Assembly (NCBI RefSeq): GCF_022828475.1
Contig: NZ_CP059557.1
Span: 4,573,470-4,637,469 of the forward strand
Length of the DNA stretch: 64,000 bases
Direction of reading: 5' to 3'
Origin: Saccharopolyspora gloriosae
GTDB taxonomy: Bacteria > Actinomycetota > Actinomycetes > Mycobacteriales > Pseudonocardiaceae
Shown here: positions 9,025 to 16,281 of the stretch, one piece after another
Layout of the letters: every line of letters starts with the position of its first letter
Numbering within the stretch: the first letter of the stretch is position 1
Notes under the pieces: generated by a model
Databases searched by the model: none
Seen by the model: only the letters and a program-made list of their open reading frames with translations
What the model was told of the DNA's origin: nothing
Translations under genes and position numbers: made by a program

Positions 9025-9132
9025 ATGAACCACATCATCGTCGCGCTGTCGGTCGAAGCCATCGGGCTGTTCTCGATCGCGGGCGCCATCACGGCCTGGA
9101 CCCGCTCGGTCCTGCGCACGACCGCCCGCTGA
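9025..9132 (+). CDS. Small membrane-type protein, 35 aa
   Basis: A 36-codon frame is preceded by an excellent ribosome site (CAGGAGAT, six bases before ATG). It encodes a hydrophobic stretch (HIIVALSVEAIGLFSIAGAITAW) with basic residues after it (TRSVLRTTAR), so a single transmembrane helix with a basic cytoplasmic tail is likely. It is followed by two hairpins. No family is recognised. It could also be a leader peptide, but no regulated gene follows on the same strand. Confidence 0.55.
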   Translation: MNHIIVALSVEAIGLFSIAGAITAWTRSVLRTTAR

Positions 9133-9140
9133 ACCGAACC

Positions 9141-9164
9141 CGGGCGGGGCGAGCTCCCCGCCCG
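9141..9164. terminator. GC-rich hairpin after the small protein
   Basis: Arms CGGGCGGGG and CCCCGCCCG enclose a 6-nt loop just downstream of the small ORF stop at 9132. Confidence 0.5.
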
Positions 9165-9172
9165 CACAACGA

Positions 9173-9210
9173 CGAAACCCGCAGCCCTCTGGCGAGGACT
9201 GCGGGTTTCG
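9173..9210. terminator. Bidirectional terminator hairpin
   Basis: Arms CGAAACCCGCAG and CTGCGGGTTTCG (12 bp, perfect) with a 14-nt loop lie between the small ORF and the convergent MFS gene, so it can serve both strands. Confidence 0.75.
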
Positions 9211-9276
9211 CCTATTCCGAACTTGTCATCCGTGCCTCGCCGGCAGCGAAGCCGCTGCGCGAACCACGCGCGGAGG

Positions 9277-10710
9277 CTATTTCTTGGCGCCGGCCAGCTC
9301 CTTGGCCTCTTCGTGGTCCACTGCGGCCGGCGGTGAACCGGGGAGCCGCTTGCCCGCGGACTCCTTCATCGCGTACACGGAGATCGCGCCGATCACCCCG
9401 GCCGCCATCAGGTAGTAGGCGGGGATGTCGAGGTTGCCGGTCGCGGCGATCAAGCTGGCCACCACCGTCGCCGTCGTACCACCGAACAGCGACACCGCGA
9501 TGTTGAACGCGATCGACAACCCGCCGTAGCGGATGTCGGTCGGGAACAGCGCGGGCAGCACCGACGGGCACGTGGCGTTGAAGCACAACAGCATCAACCC
9601 CATCAGCAGCAGGCCGCCGAAGGTCGCCACCGTGCCGCCGATCTTCAGCAGCATGATCGCCGGAATGGACAGCACCACCAGCAGCGCGCAGCCCGTGTAC
9701 AAGATCGGCTTGCGGCCGATCTTGTCGCTGAGCCTGCCGACGAACGTGATCAGCACCATCGACACCAGCAGCACGACGATCTGCAGCACCTGGGAGACCA
9801 CGCTGTGGGTACCGGCGTGCCCGTGCTCCGGCAGCGTCTGGGTGAGGTACGTCGGCATGTAGCTGGTGAGCATGTAGTTCGTGACGTTGAACGCCAGCAC
9901 GACGCCGCCGCAGACCAGCATCGCGGGCCAGTGGCTGATGAAGATCTTGCGGAACTCGCCCAGCGTCTGGTTCCCCTCGCGGCCCTCGGACTCCGCGGCG
10001 ATCTTCGCGAACGCCGGCGTCTCCTCCAGCTTCATCCGCAGGTACAGCCCGACGCCGCCGATCGGTCCCGCGATCAGGAACGGGATGCGCCAGCCCCAGC
10101 TGAGCAGGTCCTGCTCCGAGAGCACGGCCTCCAGCAGCGTCGCGAACGTCGCACCGAGCGCGTAGCCGGTCAGCGTGCCGAACTCCAGGAAGCTGCACAG
10201 GAAGCCGCGCCTGCGGTCCGGGGCGTACTCGGCGATGAACGCCATCGCGCCGCCGTACTCACCACCGGTCGAGAAGCCCTGCAGCAGCCTGGCCAGCAAC
10301 AACAACATCGGCGCCGCGACGCCGATGGCGTGGTAATCGGGCAGGATGCCGATGATGAACGTGCTGATCGCCATCATGATCACGGTCAGCGACAGCACCT
10401 TCTGCCTGCCGATCCGGTCACCCAGCGGCCCGAAGAACATCCCGCCGAACGGACGCACCAGGAACGCCGCCGTGAAGGTCCCCAGTGTCGCGATCGTGCC
10501 CAGCGTCGGCGAGAGTCCCGTGAAGAACACGCTCTCGATCTTCACGGCCAGGTAGGAGTAGACGCCGAAGTCGAACCACTCCGTGACGTTGCCGATGGCG
10601 GCCGCACCGACCGCGCGTCGAATTACGTTCGGCTCGGTGACCGTCACGTCCTCAACCGGATATTCGTCCGCTTTCGCATCGGACGAGTCAGCCCCTGACA
10701 AGGAGAACAC
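9277..10710 (-). CDS. MFS transporter, metabolite:H+ symporter (MHS/ProP-like) family
   Basis: This 477-aa protein carries MHS-subfamily marks: GNVTEWFDFGVYSYLA in the first helix, FLVRPFGGMFFGPLGDRIGRQKVLSLTV after the second, and LLARLLQGFSTGGEYGGAMAFIAEYAP. Twelve membrane helices are expected. Substrates in this subfamily include proline, betaine, citrate, shikimate and other organic acids, so the substrate here is open. The frame starts with GTG at 10710, with AGG about eight bases upstream. A roughly 30-residue hydrophilic acidic N-terminus precedes the first helix. Expression is monocistronic and ends at the convergent hairpin. Confidence 0.85.
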   Translation of the reverse strand: MFSLSGADSSDAKADEYPVEDVTVTEPNVIRRAVGAAAIGNVTEWFDFGVYSYLAVKIESVFFTGLSPTLGTIATLGTFTAAFLVRPFGGMFFGPLGDRIGRQKVLSLTVIMMAISTFIIGILPDYHAIGVAAPMLLLLARLLQGFSTGGEYGGAMAFIAEYAPDRRRGFLCSFLEFGTLTGYALGATFATLLEAVLSEQDLLSWGWRIPFLIAGPIGGVGLYLRMKLEETPAFAKIAAESEGREGNQTLGEFRKIFISHWPAMLVCGGVVLAFNVTNYMLTSYMPTYLTQTLPEHGHAGTHSVVSQVLQIVVLLVSMVLITFVGRLSDKIGRKPILYTGCALLVVLSIPAIMLLKIGGTVATFGGLLLMGLMLLCFNATCPSVLPALFPTDIRYGGLSIAFNIAVSLFGGTTATVVASLIAATGNLDIPAYYLMAAGVIGAISVYAMKESAGKRLPGSPPAAVDHEEAKELAGAKK

Positions 10711-11178
10711 CCCTTTACCTGCTTAGTGCCGCCCACCCAGGACGGCCGAGCACTGCTCCGCTACTCGCTGTGAGATATCGACGAGCACCATAGTCCCCCC
10801 AACGGACCAATGGAAAACACCCTGCCCAGTTTTCCACGCACTTGCGCGAATGGTCCGATATTGGCTTTTCGCCACACCAAGACGCATATCGCGGACATTG
10901 ACCACAATATGGACATACCGCACTTACTTCGCGGTGATTCGCCTCTCCGGGATGCGGCGCGCTGAATCCCGTCGACCTGATCGCACAATTGTCTAAGATC
11001 AGAAAATTCTCCACGGCTCGCAGCTGATTGCAGCTCGTGCCACAAGAAGTGCAATGCACCGAGCACCTACTTTCGTCAACCACGTCAGGAGCATTGCCAG
11101 TTCACAAATTTCGGTGCTACAAAGGAAACCACTAATCGTCCTGGGGGACGACGATATCGCGCATATGGGGGCTTACAC
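10711..11178. other. Intergenic region, relatively AT-rich
   Basis: About 470 bp between divergent genes. Short ORFs on the minus strand have no recognisable domain and are judged spurious. The local A+T is higher than in the flanking genes, consistent with regulatory DNA for the SARP gene. No specific operator was identified. Confidence 0.45.
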
Positions 11179-11988
11179 GTGAACCAGTCGCTGTCGTTCA
11201 ACGTGCTAGGGCCGCTGTCGGTGGAGATCGACGCCCGGCCGCGAGACATCCCCGGTGCCCGGCAGCGCATTCTGCTCGCGGCACTGCTGGTCAGGTTCAA
11301 CCAGGTCGTGCCGGTGGACGAGCTCACCGACCGGATCTGGGGAACCACTCCTCCGCACCGGCCACGGCGTGCACTGCACACCTGCCTGACCAGACTGCGC
11401 CAGGCGATGGCGGAAACGGACGACCAGGACGACACCGCCCTGATCCGCACCACGCAAGGCGGCTACATGATCGAGGTGCGGCCGGAGAACCTGGACCTTG
11501 CCCGTTTCACCGAATTGGTCGACAGCGCGCACACCGCGCGGGGCCGCGGTGATCTCACCGGCGAATTCCGGATTCTGGAGCAGGCGCTGGCGCTGTGGCG
11601 CGGCCGGGCGTTGCCGGACGTGCAGTCGGATTCCCTGCACCGCGACGTCATTCCCCAGCTGCACGAACGATGGGTGTCGGTGCTCGAACGACACGGGGAA
11701 CTGGCGCTCAAGCTGCGACGGCACCACGAGATCGTCGGCGAGCTGCGCGCGCTGACCTTCGAGCACCCGTTCCACGAGCCGTTCTGGCAGCAGTTCATGC
11801 TCGCCCTGTACCGCTGCGGCAGGCGGATCGAAGCACTCATGGCGTACGCGGATCTGATGGTGCGCACTCGCGAGGAGTTCGGCGTGGAACCAGGACCGCG
11901 GCTCCGAGAATTGCACCTGGCGATCCTGCGCGACGACACCACCGGATTCGAAACACCAACGGACTCCGCCCCCAAAGCCGCCTCATAG
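11179..11988 (+). CDS. SARP-family pathway activator (CinR1-like)
   Basis: The 269-aa protein has the small-SARP layout: an N-terminal OmpR-type winged DNA-binding domain (residues about 5-95; FNVLGPLSVEID, RQRILLAALLVRFNQVVPVDELTDRIWG) followed by a bacterial transcriptional activation domain (about 100-255; RFTELVDSAHTARGRGD to YRCGRRIEALMAYADLMVRTREEFGVEPGP). The start is GTG with a G-rich site upstream. Cinnamycin clusters encode a SARP (CinR1) that activates the biosynthetic operon. Direct repeats spaced by 11 bp before the Cinorf7-like gene (15485-15513) fit a SARP operator. It is separated from the biosynthetic genes by the putative immunity pair and the two-component system. Confidence 0.87.
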   Translation: MNQSLSFNVLGPLSVEIDARPRDIPGARQRILLAALLVRFNQVVPVDELTDRIWGTTPPHRPRRALHTCLTRLRQAMAETDDQDDTALIRTTQGGYMIEVRPENLDLARFTELVDSAHTARGRGDLTGEFRILEQALALWRGRALPDVQSDSLHRDVIPQLHERWVSVLERHGELALKLRRHHEIVGELRALTFEHPFHEPFWQQFMLALYRCGRRIEALMAYADLMVRTREEFGVEPGPRLRELHLAILRDDTTGFETPTDSAPKAAS

Positions 11989-12075
11989 CAGTCCTCACCC
12001 GACATCATCTTCGTCTTGTCAGCGGCGGAGCCGCTGAGCAGTGACCAGCTAGAGCAGGCCGACCACCGGCGGGTT

Positions 12076-12159
12076 CTCAACGGCTTCCCCGCGAGGACAG
12101 CGATTTCGCTGTGCACGGCATACATGAGAAATCGATCCCGCAGCGAGGAAGCCGCTGAG
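12076..12159 (+). repeat. Dispersed long-hairpin element, copy C
   Basis: The outer stem 12076-12092 pairs with 12143-12159 (15 of 17 positions). The internal loop strands GAGGACAG (12093-12100) and ATCCCGCA (12135-12142) are identical to copy A. The inner stem CGATTTC/GAAATCG differs from copy A yet still pairs. GGTTC flanks both sides and CCGCTACCCG follows. A short hairpin (AGCGGC-GGA-GCCGCT) lies upstream at about 12021-12035. The element sits between the SARP gene and the convergent DedA gene. Confidence 0.82.
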
Positions 12160-12193
12160 GTTCCGCTACCCGGACACCCACGCAAGCCATTTC

Positions 12194-12835
12194 TTACGAA
12201 GGCAGTCGTGCGTTGGTGGTCTCTTCTTCTTGCGCCTCCGCCGTCCGACCGCGACGCCGCCACAGCACGATCCCCGCCAGCAACAGCAGGACCGCCAGGG
12301 CGGCCGGAATCACGCCGAACAACCCCGACAGCTCGGTGTAGGACGCACCGGCGAGGTAGCCGACTCCGCCTTCCCCGCACGCCCACACGACCCCGGCGAG
12401 CAGGCTGTAAGGCGCCATCCGCCGGTACGGCAAGCCGGACGCGCCCACCAGGTGCGGGGCCGCCGAGCGCACCAACGGCACGAAGCGGCACGGGATGAGC
12501 GCCGGACCACCGCGACGGCGGAACAGCTCGCTAGCCCGGTCCCACGCTCGCGGTGCGCGGCGGACGAATCGGGTGGTGCGCAGCCGGGGGCCGAGGCGCA
12601 GGCCGGTGTAGAAGCCGAGCGCGTCTCCGCACACCGCCCCGAACACGGCGAACACCACCACCAGCCACAGGTCGAGCGTCCCCGCGTAGGCCAGCGCACC
12701 CGCGACCAGCAACGGCCCCAGCGTGGGCACGAACGGGCTCACGACCAGGATTCCTTCGACGAAAACCAGCGCCGCCAGCAACGCGTATCCCGCGAGCGGA
12801 GGCAGCTGCGTCAGCCATTCACCGGGTGAAGGCAT
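12194..12835 (-). CDS. DedA-family membrane protein, possible immunity partner
   Basis: This 213-aa protein matches DedA/SNARE-associated proteins: FVEGILVVSPFVPTLGPLLVAGALAYAG, then FAVFGAVCGDALGFYTGLRLG, RRRGGPALIPCRFVPLVRSAAPHLVGASGLPYRRMAPYSLLAG and a C-terminal helix. The Arg-bearing RFVPLVR segment corresponds to the conserved DedA re-entrant region. Family members transport lipids; Bacillus PetA has been linked to transbilayer distribution of phosphatidylethanolamine. The ATG overlaps the stop of the phospholipid methyltransferase, so the two are translationally coupled. Because cinnamycin-type peptides bind phosphatidylethanolamine, a role in producer immunity is a plausible inference. 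Confidence 0.82.
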   Translation of the reverse strand: MPSPGEWLTQLPPLAGYALLAALVFVEGILVVSPFVPTLGPLLVAGALAYAGTLDLWLVVVFAVFGAVCGDALGFYTGLRLGPRLRTTRFVRRAPRAWDRASELFRRRGGPALIPCRFVPLVRSAAPHLVGASGLPYRRMAPYSLLAGVVWACGEGGVGYLAGASYTELSGLFGVIPAALAVLLLLAGIVLWRRRGRTAEAQEEETTNARLPS

Positions 12836-13512
12836 CAGCGATCCGCATCCGGAGCGCGCAGGTGCCAGACGTGCGCGGGCGGCAGGTTCAGCCAGACCGT
12901 GGCGCGGTCGCGGCCGTAGCGCTCCACGAACTCCCGCTCCACCGCCACCGCGGCGCGATGCCGTCGCGCCTCATCGCGCCGGCTGAGCAGCGAACGCGCT
13001 CCTTGGGTGCCCAGGTAGCCGAAGAACGTGAGGTCCCCGCCTGGCACCAGCAGGTCGACGTGCCGTTGCAACATGGCCCGCACCTGCCCTGGGTCGAAGT
13101 TCGTGAACGGCAGGCCCGATACGACCACGTCGTACTGGTGCTCCAGCGCCACGTCCAGGATCGACCGTTCGTGCAGGCGGATGCGGTCGGCGACCGCGGA
13201 GAGCGCGAACTCGTTGTGCAGCGCGGAATCGAGCGTCCGCACGAAGTGCGGGTTGACCTCGACCACGTCGAGCCGGTCGGACGGCCCGAGCCGGTCGGCC
13301 AGTTCACGGGTCACGACCCCGGTGCCCGCGCCGACTTCGAGTACCCGCACCGGATTGCGCCGCTCGGGACGCGACAGCGGCGCGGCCAGCTTGGCCGCGA
13401 GGTAGCGGCTGCTGGGCGCGAACGCGCCGGTGGTGCGGAAACTGCGGAAGGCTTCGCGGGAGAACTCGAACCTTCCGGGTGCCGTAGCGGCATTCGTCTG
13501 CGTCGGATCCAC
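12835..13512 (-). CDS. Phospholipid (PE) N-methyltransferase, likely lantibiotic immunity (Cinorf10-like)
   Basis: The 225-aa class I SAM methyltransferase contains motif I LEVGAGTGVVTREL, then LDVVEVNPHFVRTLD and YDVVVSGLPFTNFDP. The N-terminal FRTTGAFAPSSRYLAAKL resembles rhizobial PmtA-type phosphatidylethanolamine N-methyltransferases. In Streptomyces cinnamoneus, Cinorf10, a PE methyltransferase, gives self-immunity by modifying the target lipid, and its expression depends on CinK/CinR. Here the gene diverges from a CinK/CinR-like pair across a 127-bp gap, the arrangement expected for that role. Lipid specificity is inferred from family and context. Confidence 0.83.
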   Translation of the reverse strand: MDPTQTNAATAPGRFEFSREAFRSFRTTGAFAPSSRYLAAKLAAPLSRPERRNPVRVLEVGAGTGVVTRELADRLGPSDRLDVVEVNPHFVRTLDSALHNEFALSAVADRIRLHERSILDVALEHQYDVVVSGLPFTNFDPGQVRAMLQRHVDLLVPGGDLTFFGYLGTQGARSLLSRRDEARRHRAAVAVEREFVERYGRDRATVWLNLPPAHVWHLRAPDADR

Positions 13513-13639
13513 GTCAATGCACGCTACCGGCGGCTCTGGCGGGCACCATCGGCCTCATGGACACGGTGATCCGGTACGAAAGTCGGGGGTCGCCGGATTC
13601 CTATGCTCGGCATCCGCGACCACGAGGAGGAGTCCGGTG

Positions 13640-14758
13640 ATGAGCGGGACCGAGCGGACCCGGCCGTGGGCGGAGGCGCTGCTGCTGGTCGTGGTCGGCG
13701 GGCTGTCCGCGCAGGAGGCCTACGTCGGCGCGGGCGGGGCGGTGTTCAGCGCGCCGGTCGCCACGGCGGTGCTGGCGGCGGTGTCCCTGCACTGGCGGTT
13801 CCGGTTCCCCGCCGCACCCGCGGCGTTCGCCACCGCGGTCGCCGCCGTGCTGGGCACGGTGCTGCCGCTGGTCGTGATGCTGTACTCGTTCGCGAACCGC
13901 GGCAGGTTGTGGGCGGCCGTGGCCTGCGCGAGCGCGGCGATGGTCGGCAACCTGCTGCTGCAGCCGCAGCACACGTTGTGGGGCACCCGCGTCTACGGAC
14001 CGGTGCTGCTGCTGGTGGCGGTGCTGGCGTTGGGCATGTGGGCGGGCAGCCGCAGGCGACTGGTGGCGAGCCTGGCCGAGCAGGTGGCGCAGCTGCGGGT
14101 GGAGCGGGAGCTGCGGGCCGAGCAGGCACGGTTGACCGAACGGGGTCGCGTGGCGGCGGAGCTGCACGACGCGCTGGCGCACTCGCTGAGCGTCCTGGCG
14201 TTGCACACGGGGGCGTTGCAACGGCATTCGGCGACGTTGCCGCCCCAGGTCTCCGATCGCATCGACCTGCTGCGGGCGACGTCCACCGACGCCTTGCGCG
14301 ACCTGCGCGACGTGCTCGGCGGGTTGCGCGCGCCGGACACCGAGGGCGCTCCAGGGCCGCGGCAGCTGCGCGAGCTCCCGGTCCTGCTGGACGAGGCGCG
14401 CGCGGCCGGGCAGGTGATCGACTCGGAGATCGAGGGGGATCCGGCGGCGATTCCGTTCAGCCACCGGCTGGCGCTCTACCGGGTGGTGCAGGAGGCGTTG
14501 ACCAACGCGCGCAAGCACGCGCCGGGATCGACGGTGCGGGTCCGGGTCCGCCACGGTCCGCCCGAGTCCACCGCGGACGTGGAGAACACGCCGGGCGAAC
14601 CCGGCGAACGCGCGGAACCCGGCGGCTACGGTCTGGTGGGCCTGGCCGAGCGGATCGACGCGCTGCACGGGGAGCTGGAACACGGCCCGTCCGGCTCCGG
14701 CGGCTGGCGGCTGTCCGCGCGAATCCCGACCGGCGACCACTCCTGGGGGGCGGCATGA
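13640..14758 (+). CDS. Sensor histidine kinase (CinK-like)
   Basis: The 372-aa kinase has several N-terminal membrane helices (residues about 10-135), a short coiled linker, a HisKA_3 dimerisation domain with the phosphoacceptor His176 in RVAAELHDALAHSLSVLAL, and a HATPase_c domain (VVQEALTNARKHAPG; GGYGLVGLAERI). It has no large extracellular domain, so it may sense the membrane or lipid-bound peptide. The ATG at 13640 has GAGGAGG upstream. It overlaps the response regulator (ATGA). In the cinnamycin system the homologous pair triggers the immunity gene, which here lies divergently next door. Confidence 0.86.
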   Translation: MSGTERTRPWAEALLLVVVGGLSAQEAYVGAGGAVFSAPVATAVLAAVSLHWRFRFPAAPAAFATAVAAVLGTVLPLVVMLYSFANRGRLWAAVACASAAMVGNLLLQPQHTLWGTRVYGPVLLLVAVLALGMWAGSRRRLVASLAEQVAQLRVERELRAEQARLTERGRVAAELHDALAHSLSVLALHTGALQRHSATLPPQVSDRIDLLRATSTDALRDLRDVLGGLRAPDTEGAPGPRQLRELPVLLDEARAAGQVIDSEIEGDPAAIPFSHRLALYRVVQEALTNARKHAPGSTVRVRVRHGPPESTADVENTPGEPGERAEPGGYGLVGLAERIDALHGELEHGPSGSGGWRLSARIPTGDHSWGAA

Positions 14759-15408
14759 TCCGCACGCTGATCGTCGACGACGACACCTTGGTGCGGCTGG
14801 CGCTGGCCGACATCCTCGACGACGACGCCGAAGTCGAGGTCGTCGCCCAGGCCGCCGACGGGCTGGAAGCGCTGGAGACGGCCGCCGCGCACCAGGTCGA
14901 CGTCGTGCTGATGGACGTGCGGATGCCCCGCATGGACGGCATCCGGGCGACCGAGCGGCTGCGAGCCCTCCCCGACCCGCCGCAGGTGATCACGATGACG
15001 ACGTTCGACCTGGACGAGTACGTCTACGGGTCGCTGGCGGCGGGCGCGGCCGGATTCCTGCTCAAGGACAGCGAACCCGCTGAGATCGTGCGGGCCGTCC
15101 AGGTCGTCGCCGGTGGGCAGGCGATGCTGCATCCGGTGGCGGCGCGCAGGCTCGTCGACCACTACCACGAGCACAACCGCCCGCAGGCCGGCGAGGCCCG
15201 CGCCAAGCTGCGGCGGCTCACCCCGCGAGAGCGGGACGTGCTGGCACGGCTCGCCGACGGGGACGGCAATGCCGAGATCGCGACCGCGCTGGGCATGCGG
15301 GAGAGCACGGTGAAGGCGCACGTGAGCCGCATCCTCGCCGCGCTGGAAGTGACCAACAGGGTGCAGGCCGCGCTCTGCGCCTGGATCGCCGGGCGCTCTG
15401 GCGAATGA
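14755..15408 (+). CDS. LuxR/NarL-type response regulator (CinR-like)
   Basis: The 217-aa regulator has a receiver domain (IVDDDTLVRLALADIL, phosphoacceptor Asp54 in VVLMDVRMPRMDG, switch Thr in MTTFD, Lys in FLLKDSEP) and a C-terminal LuxR HTH (LTPRERDVLARLADGDGNAEIATALGMRESTVKAHVSRIL). It is coupled to the histidine kinase by a 4-bp overlap. The likely target, by analogy with CinK/CinR, is the divergent methyltransferase-DedA operon and perhaps the biosynthetic operon. Confidence 0.88.
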   Translation: MIRTLIVDDDTLVRLALADILDDDAEVEVVAQAADGLEALETAAAHQVDVVLMDVRMPRMDGIRATERLRALPDPPQVITMTTFDLDEYVYGSLAAGAAGFLLKDSEPAEIVRAVQVVAGGQAMLHPVAARRLVDHYHEHNRPQAGEARAKLRRLTPRERDVLARLADGDGNAEIATALGMRESTVKAHVSRILAALEVTNRVQAALCAWIAGRSGE

Positions 15409-15484
15409 GTCCCGGGCCGCCGCCGGAGGGCCGCCGCACGACTCATCCGGAAATCGCAGCCGAAGCACGATGATTCGCCAAGGC

Positions 15485-15513
15485 GCCGAAACAGGATTGA
15501 AGACGCACTGAAA
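15485..15513 (+). promoter_or_regulatory. Predicted SARP operator and -10 region
   Basis: Three related heptamers (GCCGAAA at 15485, ATTGAAG at 15496, ACTGAAA at 15507) are spaced exactly 11 bp apart. A -10-like GATAAC begins at 15523. SARP activators bind direct heptamer repeats with about 11-bp spacing close to the -10, so this fits the promoter of the lantibiotic operon starting at 15566. The repeats were found by eye and the match is partial. Confidence 0.5.
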
Positions 15514-15565
15514 CCGGCCCCCGATAACGTTTGTTCCACGGGAACCGACAGGATGGGGACGGCTG

Positions 15566-15937
15566 ATGAAACACGCCGAAGAGCCGACCATTTACCTGGA
15601 CGTCGATGCGATCCGGCGGATTCAGGAACTCATGGTTTTCTGTTCGCTGCTGCCGCCGGACGGAAAGCTGCGCGAAGTGCTGGAGCTCGCGCTGGCTTCG
15701 CACGAGGAGCCGACGTTGTCCCGGCTCAACCCGGTCACCGACTTGCATCCGCACGCGACGAAGGCCTGGCTGGAGTCGCTGTGGATGCGCGACGGCCTGT
15801 CCCCGGAGGAAAAGGAGATGGTCGCCTGGCAGAACAACACCGACAACATGGGTCCGGCGCTCGTGGAATTGAAGAACGCCGAGCGGCAACTGGGCATCGA
15901 ACTGGTAGCCCGGTTGCGGACCGAATCATCGGAATGA
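15566..15937 (+). CDS. Lysinoalanine synthase (Cinorf7/DurN-like)
   Basis: This 123-aa protein is the first gene of the lantibiotic operon. Its size and its place directly before the precursor match Cinorf7/DurN, the small enzyme that joins Lys19 to dehydroalanine 6 in cinnamycin and duramycin. The sequence is soluble, helical and acidic, with no membrane segment. Recognition rests on position, length and the fully cinnamycin-like precursor that follows (Ser6 and Lys19 kept), not on a motif that I can name. It has a GGATGGGGA-type ribosome site 41 bp before the precursor leader region. Confidence 0.75.
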   Translation: MKHAEEPTIYLDVDAIRRIQELMVFCSLLPPDGKLREVLELALASHEEPTLSRLNPVTDLHPHATKAWLESLWMRDGLSPEEKEMVAWQNNTDNMGPALVELKNAERQLGIELVARLRTESSE

Positions 15938-15978
15938 TCCCCGTTTCCGAACCGCACACACGATTCAGGAGGAACATC

Positions 15979-16215
15979 ATGTCCGAAACCGTTCTGCGGA
16001 ACGCCGTCATCGACGCCGACTTCCGCGCCGCTCTCATCAAGAACCCCGCCGCCTTCGGCGTCACGGCAGGCGACCTGCCGGACGCGGTCGAGCACATCGA
16101 CCAGGAGTCCTTGGACTTCTGGACCGAGGGCGTCGCCGCGGCCGAGATCTACGCCTGCGTGCAGAGCTGCAGCTGGGGACCGGTCACCGCGGTGTGCGAC
16201 GGCAACACCAAGTGA
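15979..16215 (+). CDS. Cinnamycin/duramycin-type lanthipeptide precursor
   Basis: The 78-aa precursor has a 59-residue leader and a 19-residue core, the same lengths as CinA. The core is CVQSCSWGPVTAVCDGNTK, residues 60-78. Compared with cinnamycin (CRQSCSFGPFTFVCDGNTK) all cross-link residues are kept: Cys1-Thr18, Ser4-Cys14, Cys5-Thr11, Ser6-Lys19, plus Asp15 for hydroxylation. Changes are Arg2Val, Phe7Trp, Phe10Val and Phe12Ala. The leader ends AEIYA, consistent with removal by general signal peptidase, as proposed for cinnamycin. The ribosome site AGGAGGAA is strong. No dedicated leader protease gene is present nearby. Confidence 0.95.
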   Translation: MSETVLRNAVIDADFRAALIKNPAAFGVTAGDLPDAVEHIDQESLDFWTEGVAAAEIYACVQSCSWGPVTAVCDGNTK

Positions 16216-16281
16216 TCAACGACGCGGTGAGCCTTCCGGGCTCGCCGCGTTCCCCCGCTTTCGACCAGGGACAGGAGTTCG

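Noticed and set aside
10715-11083. Minus-strand ORF in the gap before the SARP gene
   Set aside because: No domain, no good ribosome site, and it overlaps alternative short frames in AT-richer intergenic DNA.
15113-15313. Small ORF inside the response regulator
   Set aside because: Overlaps a well-supported CDS and has shadow composition.
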